Source: Limnobaculum zhutongyuii | GTDB taxonomy: Bacteria; Pseudomonadota; Gammaproteobacteria; Enterobacterales; Enterobacteriaceae | Assembly: GCF_004295645.1 (NCBI RefSeq) | Contig: NZ_CP034752.1 | Location: forward strand, 1,674,001-1,738,000 | DNA: 64,000 bases | Direction: 5' to 3' | Program-made: the position numbers and the translations under genes | Notes under the pieces: generated by a model | Databases searched by the model: none | The model's input: only the letters and a program-made list of their open reading frames with translations | Told to the model about the DNA's origin: nothing | Shown: in pieces, positions 27,800 to 38,600 of the stretch | How positions within the stretch are numbered: the stretch's first letter is position 1 | Layout of the letters: each line of letters starts with the position of its first letter

Positions 27800-28912
27800 T
27801 CAAATATTCAAATCCCGTTCCAAATCCGGTAACTCATCCGTTGGCTCAGGAACCTCATCGATCCAGGCAGAAATTAAACGATACGACACTGCCAGCACCA
27901 CAGGACCGATAAACAATCCAATCATACCAAAGGCCAGTAATCCCCCGATAACCCCGGAAAGAATCAACAGCAACGGTAAATCAGCGCCTAAACGAATCAG
28001 TGCAGGACGCAGGAAGTTGTCCATGGACACCACAACACAGCTCCATACTAACAGCACCGTACCCCAGGTGTTATCACCACTCCAGTAAAGCCAGAACACC
28101 GCCGGAAACAGAATCAACGAAGGCCCAATCTGTGCCAGACAGCAAATAAACATCAGTACCGTTAATAATGTGGCATAAGGGATACCGGATATGGCTAATC
28201 CAATACCTCCCAGCAGAGCCTGAGTCAGCGCAGTAACCACCACACCCAGAGCAACAGCGCGAATAGCCTGAGCGCCAAGAATAACCGCTGCTTCGCCACG
28301 TTTTTCAGCTAAACGTAATGCAAAGTGACGGATACCTTTGGCCACCGCTTCACCTTTAGCGTAAAGAAGGGCACTGAACACCACCATCAGCGTACCGTGC
28401 AACATAAAACCGCCAACGTGGGCCACCTGAGAAACGAACCAGGTTGTAGCCGCCCCCGCATAAGGTTGAACGCTGGCAACCAGCGCTTTACCATTATCAG
28501 CAGTCATCGCCTGCCAGTTACGGTACAGGCGTCGACCAACGCCCGGAATATCATTTAACCAGGCCAGTTTAGGAATATGCCAGTTTTCTGGTTTTCCAAC
28601 CCAATCAACTAACTGACCACTGTTGTCTACAATACTATTAATCACCAGACCAAAAGGCAGAACAAACACCACCACTAATAACAAAGTCATGAAGATCACG
28701 GCCGGGGTTCGCCGCCCACCGGTGTACTTTTGTACCCGTAACAACAGCGGCCAGGTAGCAATAACCACCATGCCTGCCCAGGCAAAGCCTAAAATAAAAG
28801 GCCGAACTACCCAAAGGCAGACAACGATCATTACAAGAATAAACAGTATTCCGAACATCAGACGTGCAAGGTCAAAACGTTTTTTCGGTTGCGTCATGGA
28901 TGTACTCATCAT
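27800..28912 (-). CDS. ydiK: AI-2E family transporter YdiK
   Basis: This 370-residue inner-membrane protein is of the AI-2E transporter (UPF0118) family, with about eight membrane segments. It matches E. coli YdiK in segments such as WVVRPFILGFAWAGMVVIATWPLLLR, AIRAVALGVVVTALTQALLGGIGLA and GVIGGLLAFGMIGLFIGPV. The substrate of YdiK is not established. Three ATGs lie close together (28912, 28909, 28897), and no ribosome-binding site decides clearly among them. It is divergent from ydiJ, as its neighbour is in E. coli. Confidence 0.92.
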   Translation of the reverse strand: MMSTSMTQPKKRFDLARLMFGILFILVMIVVCLWVVRPFILGFAWAGMVVIATWPLLLRVQKYTGGRRTPAVIFMTLLLVVVFVLPFGLVINSIVDNSGQLVDWVGKPENWHIPKLAWLNDIPGVGRRLYRNWQAMTADNGKALVASVQPYAGAATTWFVSQVAHVGGFMLHGTLMVVFSALLYAKGEAVAKGIRHFALRLAEKRGEAAVILGAQAIRAVALGVVVTALTQALLGGIGLAISGIPYATLLTVLMFICCLAQIGPSLILFPAVFWLYWSGDNTWGTVLLVWSCVVVSMDNFLRPALIRLGADLPLLLILSGVIGGLLAFGMIGLFIGPVVLAVSYRLISAWIDEVPEPTDELPDLERDLNI

Positions 28913-29187
28913 GAAATAGAGTTGTTAATAACTAAGCTATAGTATCGGGTATAGCTAACCGTTACGCTATTTTAATTAATAAACTGATAACTATCATTTA
29001 AGCGAAAGCGCTGGCAAAAGCATGTTAATGAACCGTTAGCCTTTCATCAATATTGGAAGATGGCGTTAAGAGTTGCGATAAATTTAATGGATGGGCTACG
29101 CAAACGATAAAGCAGTATGCTAGTTTAGTTCGCTGGATTGGGTAATGTTTACAACATAATAAAATAAAAAATAACGCAAAGAGACTA

Positions 29188-32100
29188 ATGGCAATGATTC
29201 CACAGCTAAAGCAAGCACCTGGTGTTGAGTCACCGGTTCAGGAGTATTTAGACGCCTTAAAACAGGCAGGTTTCAGCGGTGATATCGCAACGCAATATGC
29301 GGACCGCCTTAGCATGTCAACGGATAACAGCATCTATCAGATGTTGCCACAGGCCATCGTGTTTCCCCGCTCTACTGCCGATGTGCTATTGATTACCCGC
29401 ACCGGACAGCAGGCCAGCTTTTCCTCCATCAAATTTACCCCTCGGGGTGGCGGTACCGGCACGAATGGGCAGTCACTCAACGATAGTATCGTGGTTGATA
29501 TGTCGCGTCATATGAACCGTATTCTTGAGCTGAATTTAGAGCAAGGGTGGGTTCGCGTTGAGGCTGGTGTGGTCAAAGACCAACTGAACCAATACTTAAA
29601 GCCGCATGGTTATTTTTTCTCACCTGAACTGTCAACCAGCAACCGGGCAACACTGGGGGGAATGATCAATACCGATGCGTCCGGTCAGGGTTCTCTGGTG
29701 TATGGAAAAACCTCCGATCACGTTTTGGGGCTAAGAAGCGTTCTGCTTAACGGAGAGTTGCTGGACACACATGCCATGCCGGTAGCGCTGGCTGAACAGT
29801 TAGCCTCACAACAAACGGCTGCGGGACAGGTTTACCATACGGTACTGGAGCGGTGTCGTCAGCAGCGCCAGCTGATCATTGATAAGTTTCCTAAACTTAA
29901 CCGTTTTCTTACCGGTTATGACCTCAGGCATGTTTTTAGCGACGATCTGCAAACGTTTGATCTTTCGCGTATTCTGACCGGTTCTGAAGGTTCACTGGCA
30001 TTTATTACCGAAGCCAGACTGAATATCACACCGTTACCGGCACTGCGTCGACTGGTCAATATTAAGTATGACAGCTTCGATTCGGCATTAAGAAATGCAC
30101 CGCTAATGGTTGAGGCTAATGCGCTATCGGTAGAAACGGTAGACTCTAAAGTTTTTAATCTGGCCCGTGAAGATATCGTCTGGGAGTCAGTGAAAAATCT
30201 GATTACCGATGTACCGGGTAAAGATATGCAGGGACTGAATATCGTTGAGTTTGCCGGTCAGGACCCTGAACTGATTAACCGTCAGGCTGAGTTTCTCTGT
30301 TCCCGTCTGGACCAACTAATGGAAAAGGGCGAAGCTGGCGTCATTGGCTATCAGTTATGCAGTGATTTAGCCGATATTGAACGCATTTATGCCATGCGTA
30401 AAAAAGCGGTGGGTCTGTTGGGTAATGCCAAAGGTTTAGCTAAACCCATTCCGTTTGCGGAAGATACCTGTGTACCCCCGCAACATCTGGCCGACTATAT
30501 TTCAGAGTTTCGCGCGTTGCTGGATAGCCATAATCTGGCCTATGGTATGTTTGGTCACGTTGATGCTGGGGTTCTGCACGTGCGGCCTGCGCTGGATATG
30601 TGTGACCCTCAACAGGAGCTGTTAATGAAACAGCTGTCAGACCAAATTGTGTCTCTGACTGCTAAATATGGCGGATTGTTATGGGGAGAGCACGGCAAAG
30701 GCTTTCGTGCTGAATATAGCCCTGATTTTTTTGGCCCGGAGCTGTATGACGAACTGCGTCGCATTAAAGCGGTGTTTGATCCGGATAATCGACTGAATCC
30801 GGGTAAGATTTGTGCGCCAATGGGGCGAGATGATGCGCTTTATAAAGTAGATGCGGTTAAACGAGGCACTTTTGATCGCCGTATTCCGCTGGCAGTCAGA
30901 ACTTCCTTTAAAGGTGCGATGGAGTGCAACGGTAACGGCCTGTGTTTTAACTTTGATGCTAACAGCCCGATGTGTCCTTCCATGAAGGTCAGCGCCAATC
31001 GGGTACATTCACCTAAAGGTCGGGCAACGCTGGTACGGGAGTGGTTACGTTTACTGGCAGAAGAGGGTGTTGATCCTCTGGAACTTGAGAAACAACTGGG
31101 TGAGCAACGCTTAAGCTGGCGCAGTTTGTTAGACAAGACCAAAAATAGTTTGCGCCAGCGTCAGGGGGAATATGATTTTTCCCATGAAGTTAAACAGTCT
31201 ATGGCGGGTTGTCTGGCCTGTAAGGCCTGTTCCACCCAGTGCCCAATAAAGATTGATGTTCCGGCATTCCGTTCCCGTTTCCTTCAGCTGTATCATACGC
31301 GCTATTTCCGTCCGGCTCGGGACTATATTGTTGCATCAGTAGAAAACTATGCGCCAGTGATGGCGAAAGCGCCGCAGCTGTTTAACTTCTTCATCCGTCA
31401 ATCCTGGGTTCAGTCGTTGGGTGCCAAAAGTATTGGCATGGTGAATTTGCCATTGCTCTCGTCCCCAACGCTGAAACAACAACTACAGGGGCATCAGGCC
31501 TGTACTATGACGCTGGAGCAACTGGAAGGAATAGATAGCCAGAGTAAACAGCAATATGTGCTAGTGGTTCAGGATCCCTTTACCAGTTATTACGATGCTA
31601 AAGTGGTGGCGGATTTTATTCATCTGATTGAGAAACTTGGGTTAAAACCAGTGCTGTTGCCGTTTAGTCCTAATGGTAAAGCGCAGCATATTAAAGGTTT
31701 TTTACGACAGTTTGCTAAAACTGCCCGGCGCACAGCGGATATGCTGAATCGGGTGGCTAAACTGGGTATTCCTATGGTGGGTGTCGATCCAGCACTGGTG
31801 CTGTGCTATCGCGATGAATATAACCAGATATTAGGTGAAAAACGAGGCGATTTTAAAGTCCAACTGGTGCATGAATGGTTGAGTGCTAATCTGGCGCGTT
31901 TTCCGACCAAAAGCACAGAGCAGGCTCCCTGGTATCTGTTTAGTCACTGTACTGAAAGCACCGCACTGCCCGCCAGTGGCAAACAGTGGCAAGAATTGTT
32001 TAGCCACTTTGGCGCTAAATTGAATAACGTCAGCCTTGGTTGCTGCGGTATGGCGGGAACCTATGGTCATGAAGCGGATAATTTGAGTAATTCCGCCGGT

Positions 32101-32247
32101 ATTTATGCCTTATCCTGGCAAAAAGCGCTGGAAGGGAAAGATGCCGGTCGCTGTCTGGCTACGGGTTACTCATGCCGTAGTCAGGTTAAACGTTTTAGTC
32201 ATGTTGTATTAAAGCACCCGCTTCAAGCCTTGCTTGAACTGGTGTGA
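29188..32247 (+). CDS. ydiJ: FAD/Fe-S oxidoreductase YdiJ (D-2-hydroxyglutarate dehydrogenase type)
   Basis: The protein has 1,019 residues; E. coli YdiJ has 1,018. An N-terminal FAD-binding PCMH domain contains FTPRGGGTGTNGQ and ELSTSNRATLGGMINTDASGQGS. An FAD-oxidase C-terminal domain contains GMFGHVDAGVLHVRP. A ferredoxin-like region has C-x2-C-x2-C-x3-CP (CLACKACSTQCP), and a CCG-type cysteine-rich domain ends in GCCGMAGTYGHE. E. coli YdiJ is reported to oxidise D-2-hydroxyglutarate. The first codons read MAMIPQ; the second ATG (29194) matches the E. coli start and is also possible. menI follows 27 bases later, and zntB after that. Confidence 0.95.
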   Translation: MAMIPQLKQAPGVESPVQEYLDALKQAGFSGDIATQYADRLSMSTDNSIYQMLPQAIVFPRSTADVLLITRTGQQASFSSIKFTPRGGGTGTNGQSLNDSIVVDMSRHMNRILELNLEQGWVRVEAGVVKDQLNQYLKPHGYFFSPELSTSNRATLGGMINTDASGQGSLVYGKTSDHVLGLRSVLLNGELLDTHAMPVALAEQLASQQTAAGQVYHTVLERCRQQRQLIIDKFPKLNRFLTGYDLRHVFSDDLQTFDLSRILTGSEGSLAFITEARLNITPLPALRRLVNIKYDSFDSALRNAPLMVEANALSVETVDSKVFNLAREDIVWESVKNLITDVPGKDMQGLNIVEFAGQDPELINRQAEFLCSRLDQLMEKGEAGVIGYQLCSDLADIERIYAMRKKAVGLLGNAKGLAKPIPFAEDTCVPPQHLADYISEFRALLDSHNLAYGMFGHVDAGVLHVRPALDMCDPQQELLMKQLSDQIVSLTAKYGGLLWGEHGKGFRAEYSPDFFGPELYDELRRIKAVFDPDNRLNPGKICAPMGRDDALYKVDAVKRGTFDRRIPLAVRTSFKGAMECNGNGLCFNFDANSPMCPSMKVSANRVHSPKGRATLVREWLRLLAEEGVDPLELEKQLGEQRLSWRSLLDKTKNSLRQRQGEYDFSHEVKQSMAGCLACKACSTQCPIKIDVPAFRSRFLQLYHTRYFRPARDYIVASVENYAPVMAKAPQLFNFFIRQSWVQSLGAKSIGMVNLPLLSSPTLKQQLQGHQACTMTLEQLEGIDSQSKQQYVLVVQDPFTSYYDAKVVADFIHLIEKLGLKPVLLPFSPNGKAQHIKGFLRQFAKTARRTADMLNRVAKLGIPMVGVDPALVLCYRDEYNQILGEKRGDFKVQLVHEWLSANLARFPTKSTEQAPWYLFSHCTESTALPASGKQWQELFSHFGAKLNNVSLGCCGMAGTYGHEADNLSNSAGIYALSWQKALEGKDAGRCLATGYSCRSQVKRFSHVVLKHPLQALLELV

Positions 32248-32274
32248 TTAACCATTAACAAGGTAAGTAAACAT

Positions 32275-32697
32275 ATGTGGAAACGCCATAAGACGCTGGC
32301 AGAACTGAACCAGATGTCAAAAGGAACCATGATCGAGCACGTGGGCATTGTCTACACGTTACAAACGAAAGATAGTCTGGAAGCGACGATGCCGGTTGAT
32401 CACCGTACCATTCAGCCTTTTGGCCTGTTACACGGTGGTGCCTCGGTGGTACTGGCAGAAACGATAGGTTCCGTCGCGGGTTATCTGTGCACAGAGGGAG
32501 AAGCGCAGGTAGTCGGCATTGATATTAATGCGAATCACATTCGGGCGGCAAAGCAGGGAATCGTTCGTGGGGTATGTACAGCCATTCATTTAGGCCGCAG
32601 TCATCAGGTATGGGAAATTAAAATTTATGATGATGCGGACAGGCTTTGCTGTATTTCCCGACTGACCACGGCGGTTTTGGATAAGAAGTTACGCTAG
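32275..32697 (+). CDS. menI: 1,4-dihydroxy-2-naphthoyl-CoA hydrolase MenI
   Basis: This 140-residue hot-dog fold thioesterase matches E. coli MenI (YdiI), which releases 1,4-dihydroxy-2-naphthoate for menaquinone synthesis. The catalytic block is PFGLLHGGASVVLAETIGSVAGY, read here as QPFGLLHGG plus catalytic E62. The C-terminal segment GRSHQVWEIKIYD..LCCISRLTTAVL is also typical. It follows ydiJ closely on the same strand and is probably cotranscribed. Menaquinone fits the anaerobic redox theme of nearby genes. Confidence 0.94.
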   Translation: MWKRHKTLAELNQMSKGTMIEHVGIVYTLQTKDSLEATMPVDHRTIQPFGLLHGGASVVLAETIGSVAGYLCTEGEAQVVGIDINANHIRAAKQGIVRGVCTAIHLGRSHQVWEIKIYDDADRLCCISRLTTAVLDKKLR

Positions 32698-32751
32698 TGA
32701 CTCGCATTTATCATAATAAGGGTATCCGGTTATTTTATATAGGTGATTGAT

Positions 32752-33735
32752 GTGGATAAGGTAAGCGGCGAACAATTAGAGGTTCCGCAGGAGATTCATG
32801 CTTATCAGTTGGATGGCAAGGGCGGTATATTGCCGGTTACGGATAAGACAGAAGCAACTGCAGCACAGCCTTGTTGGATACATATAGACTACGAACAACC
32901 AGAAAGCCTTAACTGGTTGAATGAAACCCCACTGCTGCCAGAGAGCTTTAAAGAAGCGCTATCCGGAGAAAGCTGCCGCCCGCGGGTTGCCCGTCAGGGA
33001 GATGGAACACTGATTATTCTTCGCAGCATTAATCTGAATAGTGAGTCAGTTCCCGATCCCTTAGTGACGCTAAGAGTATTTATTACCGATAGTTTGATTA
33101 TTTCCAGCCGTCATCGACCTATCCATGCGGTAGATGAAGTGGTGGACGAATTAAAAAAACGAACGGGGCCATCTCATAGTGGAAGCTGGCTGGTGGAAAT
33201 TCTGGATTTTCTAACCGATCAGGTTAGTGATTTTATTGATGATATCCACGGGCGGGTTATTGAACTGGAAGATGGGCTACTGGATAGAGAGGTACCGGAA
33301 CGCGGAGTTATTGCGCTTATCCGCAAACAGTTGATTGTATTGCGTCGCCATCTGATGCCTCAGCGAGACGTCTTCTCCCGACTGGCCAGTGAACGATTAC
33401 CGTGGATGAGCAATGAAGATCGCCATCGTATGCAGGATATCGCCGATCGGTTGGGTCGAGGTCTGGACGATCTGGATGCAACGATTGCTCGTACCGCCGT
33501 GGTGGTGGATGAACTTAATTCTCAGTTGGCCGATGCCATGAACCGCCGTACTTATACTATGTCGTTAATGGCGATGCTGTTTTTACCTGCGACCTTTCTT
33601 ACCGGACTGTTTGGCGTAAACCTGGGGGGAATTCCCGGTGGTGGCAAAGAGCATGCCTTTGCCATCTTCTGTACCTGTCTGGCGGTTGTTGGCGGTGGAA
33701 TATTGTGGTGGCTTAAGAAGAGTAAGTGGCTGTAG
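32752..33735 (+). CDS. zntB: Zinc transporter ZntB (CorA family)
   Basis: ZntB is a CorA-type pentameric zinc transporter of the inner membrane. The protein matches E. coli ZntB throughout: a cytoplasmic N-terminal domain, a long helix (RKQLIVLRRHLMPQRDVFSRLASERLPWM in part), and two C-terminal membrane segments around the signature FGVNLGGIPGG, which replaces the GMN motif of CorA magnesium channels. Two GTG codons are possible. That at 32752 is chosen because AGGTG lies six bases ahead; the one at 32743 is within that site. The product then has about 327 residues, the E. coli length. Confidence 0.93.
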   Translation: MDKVSGEQLEVPQEIHAYQLDGKGGILPVTDKTEATAAQPCWIHIDYEQPESLNWLNETPLLPESFKEALSGESCRPRVARQGDGTLIILRSINLNSESVPDPLVTLRVFITDSLIISSRHRPIHAVDEVVDELKKRTGPSHSGSWLVEILDFLTDQVSDFIDDIHGRVIELEDGLLDREVPERGVIALIRKQLIVLRRHLMPQRDVFSRLASERLPWMSNEDRHRMQDIADRLGRGLDDLDATIARTAVVVDELNSQLADAMNRRTYTMSLMAMLFLPATFLTGLFGVNLGGIPGGGKEHAFAIFCTCLAVVGGGILWWLKKSKWL

Positions 33736-33745
33736 ATATTTTATA

Positions 33746-33776
33746 AATCAGCCCCGAATGGATATTGGGGCTGATT
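33746..33776. terminator. Bidirectional terminator between zntB and ttcA
   Basis: A 10-base-pair stem (AATCAGCCCC / GGGGCTGATT) with an 11-base loop lies between the convergent genes zntB and ttcA. T-rich sequence follows on both strands but without a long T run. Confidence 0.6.
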
Positions 33777-33814
33777 CATTATTAATTGAGGCTCTTTTCT
33801 GATTTGAAGATTAT

Positions 33815-34738
33815 TTACTTAACCTCAACAACATTAATACCCAGATCTTCATTTTCATCAGGAACAAAGCCGGTAGGCTGTAGCGGGAATTCTTCTTTAT
33901 CGAATGCCAAATCGCCGCCGTTAACCACTTCCATACCTTGCTGAATAGCCGTGAAGTCAAACAGTTCACGGTCGCACAGGTGAGAAGGTACAACGTTTTG
34001 CATAGCGCTGAACATGGTTTCGATTCTGCCCGGATAACGACGATCCCAGTCTCTCAGCATATCCTTAATCACCTGACGCTGTAGGTTAGGTTGTGAACCA
34101 CAAAGATTGCAGGGAATGATCGGGAAGGCTTTCGCCTCGGCATAACGTTCAATATCTTTTTCACGACAGTAAGCCAGTGGACGAATAACGATATGTTTGC
34201 CGTCATCACTGATCAGTTTTGGTGGCATCCCTTTTAGCTTGCCGCCGTAGAACATATTTAAGAACAGAGTTTGCAGGATATCGTCGCGATGATGACCCAG
34301 TGCGATTTTAGTTGCACCCAACTCAGTTGCAGTACGATAAAGAATACCGCGACGCAGGCGGGAACAAAGGGAACAGGTCGTTTTCCCCTCAGGTATTTTA
34401 TCTTTCACAATACCATAGGTATTTTCTTCAACAATTTTGTACTGAATACCCAGCGTATTCAAATATTCCGGAAGTACATGTTCAGGAAAACCAGGCTGTT
34501 TTTGATCCAGATTAACGGCTATCAGTTCGAAATTAACCGGCGCGCTGCGTTGTAAATTCTGCAAAATATCTAGCATGGTATAGCTGTCTTTTCCACCGGA
34601 AAGGCAAACCATGATCCGATCGCCATCTTCAATCATCGAAAAATCTGCGATTGCTTCACCAACGTTGCGACGCAAACGTTTATGCAGTTTATTTAGATTG
34701 TATTGCTCTTTCTGGTTCAGCGCTGCTGTTGTGCTCAT
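33815..34738 (-). CDS. ttcA: tRNA 2-thiocytidine synthetase TtcA
   Basis: TtcA uses ATP and an Fe-S cluster to make 2-thiocytidine at position 32 of some tRNAs. The 307-residue protein has the PP-loop S47-GGKD-S52, the paired cysteines C122 and C125 (CSLC) that bind the cluster, and C210-NL-C213 near the C-terminus. The HHRDDILQTLFLNMFYGG segment is also diagnostic. A possible small hairpin GCAGG/CCTGC lies in its leader (34774-34788). It is followed by a terminator shared with zntB. Confidence 0.95.
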   Translation of the reverse strand: MSTTAALNQKEQYNLNKLHKRLRRNVGEAIADFSMIEDGDRIMVCLSGGKDSYTMLDILQNLQRSAPVNFELIAVNLDQKQPGFPEHVLPEYLNTLGIQYKIVEENTYGIVKDKIPEGKTTCSLCSRLRRGILYRTATELGATKIALGHHRDDILQTLFLNMFYGGKLKGMPPKLISDDGKHIVIRPLAYCREKDIERYAEAKAFPIIPCNLCGSQPNLQRQVIKDMLRDWDRRYPGRIETMFSAMQNVVPSHLCDRELFDFTAIQQGMEVVNGGDLAFDKEEFPLQPTGFVPDENEDLGINVVEVK

Positions 34739-35241
34739 AGCGGTAACTCTGTCTGTCTGATTGTTGCCAGTTAGCAGGGATAACCTGCCGGGAAATCGTG
34801 GAGGTGTATGGTACGGATTATTGAGGGTGTTGTCAGTAGAAGAATACGCTTCGACAGCGGCTAAAACCGATGATAATGGTAAAAAACTATAAATAATAAC
34901 TCTAAATAGTTAATTCGGAATTGGGTTAACACAAAAAATCGATTCAAATACGTTAATTTATAAAATGGTTATGAAATTATCTAATGCAGAACTATCAATT
35001 ATACCAGTGATGTAATCGGAAAATATATATTAGAATCGGACAGGTATACCAACATAAGAATTACGCTGATTAATTAGTATTGTGACTATTCTGAATAATA
35101 TTGAGTTGGTTAGGTACCCTATAAGTACTTAATTTATTTCTGATTAGAGTGTTATTGAAACAAACGTGGTTAATAATATTCCGAAATTATCACTGTCATG
35201 ATTACTTATTTGATGTTTTTGGGTCCAAAAGGAGATGGAAA
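34739..35241. other. Long AT-rich intergenic region upstream of the solo insA gene
   Basis: The 503 bases are AT-rich and carry no credible reading frame, tRNA or long repeat. It must contain the ttcA promoter at its left end and the promoter of the insA-like gene at its right end. No IS1-type terminal inverted repeat could be seen. Confidence 0.4.
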
Positions 35242-35517
35242 ATGGTCACTATTGAAGTCGCATGCCGCCATTGTAATGAGACAAAACCGGTTAGAAAGCA
35301 TGGTAAAGGGCGAGGTGGTTATCCGCGTTACTATTGTAATAGCTGCAGAAGAACATTCCAGTTATCTTATTTGTACCGAGCTCATCAGCCAGGAATGAAA
35401 GAAAAGATTATTGAAATGGCTTCTCAAGGTGCGGGAATACGACAGACCAGCAGAACGTTGAAAGTGGGATTAAACACAGTAATGCGTTATTTGAAGACGG
35501 CTGAAGGAATAAGTTAA
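35242..35517 (+). CDS. Solitary IS1 InsA-like zinc-ribbon/HTH protein
   Basis: The 91-residue product has the same length and layout as InsA of IS1. An N-terminal zinc ribbon carries cysteines C8, C11, C32 and C35 (CRHC..CNSC). A helix-turn-helix region follows (KEKIIEMASQGAGIRQTSRTLKVGLNTVMRYLK). InsA binds the IS1 ends, represses the element, and forms the N-terminal part of the InsAB' transposase. Here there is no insB frame downstream and no inverted repeat. The gene also has an excellent AAAGGAG site seven bases before ATG and its own terminator. It therefore looks like a kept, independent DNA-binding protein or a remnant, not an active IS. The longer frame starting at 35149 lacks a comparable site. 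Confidence 0.8.
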   Translation: MVTIEVACRHCNETKPVRKHGKGRGGYPRYYCNSCRRTFQLSYLYRAHQPGMKEKIIEMASQGAGIRQTSRTLKVGLNTVMRYLKTAEGIS

Positions 35518-35634
35518 TTCTTATCACTATTATTATTGCGTGGTAGATTTAGAATATTAAGACGGTATTATCTTTTTATTGAAAATAAGACGGCATTCTT
35601 AAATAAACCTTTATTTACTTAATCAATAATAAAT

Positions 35635-35665
35635 AAAGCACCTCCAAAAGGTGCTTTATTTTTTT
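35635..35665. terminator. Terminator between insA-like gene and nifJ
   Basis: A perfect 9-base-pair stem (AAAGCACCT / AGGTGCTTT) is followed on the plus strand by ATTTTTTTA, so it ends the insA-like transcript. The minus strand also has a T-rich follow-up and can serve nifJ. Confidence 0.85.
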
Positions 35666-35689
35666 ATATTATCAGTTATTGCCGTTTAT

Positions 35690-38600
35690 TTATGATGGTT
35701 CAGATTCCGTTTTTTCTATCGTTTTTCCTGCCAGCAGGCTCAGTAAATTGTAACGACTTTGAACATCTTTTTCAGCCTGAGCATGCAGAGCTGAGGCAAC
35801 ATTTGGCTCCATCGTATTTAAACGGCGGAAACGCTGCTCTTTTAACAAAGCCGATGCCAAACCATCAGACGGTGGACGGGAATCAAGGGTTAAACCTGGT
35901 TTGTCTTCTTCAACTCGACGAGGATCGAAGCGATATAGCGGCCAGAAGCCGGCGGTGGTTAATTGCTTCATCTGGTCGTGACTGAATGCCAGATCGTAAC
36001 CATGTTCCTCACACGGGCTGTAAGCAATAATCAATGACGGACCCGGATAGGCCTCCGCTTCCTGAATCGCTTTGACCGTTTGGTTTAACTGCGCGCCTAG
36101 CGAGATTTGAGCTACATACACATGACCATACATCATGATGCTTACCCCAAGGTCTTTACGTCCTTTACGCTTACCGCGTTCAGCAAATTTAGTGACGGCA
36201 CCGATAGGTGTCGCTTTGGACTGTTGGCCACCCGTATTGGAATAGCATTGAGTATCCAGCACCAGAATATTGACGTTTTCCGTCAGGCTCATTACGTGGT
36301 CGAGACCACCAAATCCAATATCATAGGCCCAGCCGTCACCACCAATCAGCCAGATAGATTTATCTACCAGATAATCGGCACATTCGGCTAATTCTTTAGC
36401 ATCCGATGAATCAATCGCTGCCAGCAGTGTTCGTAGCTGTACGATCTGCTCACGGCGTTGTTCTACGCTGGTATCAGAAGCTTGCAGTTCGACGATTAAC
36501 CCGGCGGGTAGTTGAGGTGCCAGTTGAGTTATCAGACGTAAGGTGCGCTCACGATGCTGATCGACCGTCAGGCGGAAACCAAGGCCAAACTCTGCGTTAT
36601 CTTCAAACAGTGAGTTAGCCCATGCCGGACCGCGACCATCAGCATTGGTGGTATAGGGAGTACTAGGCAAGTTACCGCCATAAATGGATGAACAACCCGT
36701 TGCGTTAGCAATCAGCAGCCGATCGCCATACAGCTGAGTTAGCAACTTAATATAGGGGGTTTCACCACATCCGGAACAGGCTCCGGAATATTCGAATAGT
36801 GGGGTAATTAATTGAGAAGTTCGAATATCAATCCGCTCAATTTTGCTCTTATCAATTTCTGGTAGCTGCAGGAAGTAATCATAGTGACGTTTTTCAACAT
36901 CAAGATTATCCAGACGAGACTTCATATTGATCGCTTTAATTTCCGGATTCTGGCGATCTTTAGCCGGACATACTTCTACGCACAGGTTACAGCCAGTACA
37001 ATCTTCTGGTGCAACTTGCAGAACATATTTCTGTCCGCGCATGTCTTTTGACTTAACGTCTAATGATTGCAGATCGTCTGGTGCGTCGGCAAAAGCTTCT
37101 GGTGAAATCACTTTGGCCCGAATCGCAGAGTGAGGGCAGGCTGCAACACAGTGATTACACTGGGTACATAGTGGTGCTTCCCAAATCGGGATCTCTTCTG
37201 CAATATTACGTTTTTCCCAGCGAGTAGTACCTGAGGGCCAGGTGCCGTCCGGTGGGAAAGCAGATACCGGTAAAGCATCCCCTAAACCGGCTAACATCGC
37301 TGCGGTGACCGTTTTGACAAAGTCCGGGGCGCTGTCGGAAACCACCGGAGGGCGCATTGGGCTGAGTGAATTAACTGGCTGCAGTGGAATTTCTTCCAGC
37401 GCGCTGATAGTGGCGTCTAATGCCTGCCAGTTATTCTCAACAATATCCTGACCTTTGGCGCTATAGCTTTTAGCAATAGCGTCCCGTAACTGTTGCAGAG
37501 CAACATCACCAGGAATAATTTGAGTCAGATGGAAAAACGCCATCTGCATAACGGTATTGATTCGATTGGCCAGATGACATTCTCTGGCAATTTTCGCCGC
37601 ATTGATAATAAACAGACGTGCTTTACGCTGATGTAATAAAGCCTGAACGTCCTGTGGCAAGCGTTGCCAGATCTCATCCTTGCTGTAGGGGGTATTCAGC
37701 AAGAAAGTGCCGTTGGGTTTCAGCTTTTCGACCATCTGGTATTTATCAATAAACTGATTTTGATGACAGCCAATAAAATCCGCCTGAGAAATAAGATAGG
37801 CAGAATGTATCGGGTAGTCACTTACCCTCAAATGAGAAACGGTTAAACCACCGGCTTTTTTGGAGTCATAAACAAAGTAGCCCTGAGCGTGAAGCGGCGT
37901 ACCGTTACCGATAATCTTAATGTTATTTTTGGTAGCAGAAACGGTGCCATCGCTACCAAGTCCAAAGAACAGCGCTTCCAGAGAGGCTTTTTGTGGAATG
38001 CTGTCATCACCCAGCGGCAATGACAGTCCGGTAATGTCATCAAAAATACCCACGGTAAAGCGCGGACGCGGTTTTTCCAGCGTTAACTCTTTGAAGATAG
38101 CCAGTACACATTCTGGTGCAAACTCTTTAGAAGACAGGCCATAACGACCACCAATAACCTGTGGCAGCGTATCCCGTTCACCCCGGGAGAATGCTTCTGC
38201 CAGCGCTGTCATAATATCAAGATAGAGTGGCTCAGCCAGCGCGCCTGGTTCTTTGGTTCTATCGAGAACGGCAATGCGTTTTACGCTTTGAGGTAGTTGT
38301 TCAAGCAAGTGTTCGGCAGAGAAGGGGCGATACAACCGCACTTTCAACATGCCGACCTTTTCGCCGCGAGTCAGTAAGGTATCTATCGTCTCTTCGGTTG
38401 TACCACAGGCAGAACCCATCAGAATAATTACACGTTCCGCCTGAGGGTGACCGTAATATTCAAACGGTTGATAGTGACGACCGGTTTGTTGTTCAAAGGC
38501 TTGCATGGCCTCGGCAACATGCTGATAAGTTTGGTTGTACCAGGGGTTAGCCGCTTCCCGACACTGGAAGTAAGTATCCGGGTTGGCTGATGTCCCTCTG

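Noticed and set aside
35149..35665. A complete IS1 element
   Set aside because: Only an InsA-like frame is present. No InsB frame follows and no terminal inverted repeats or target duplication were seen.
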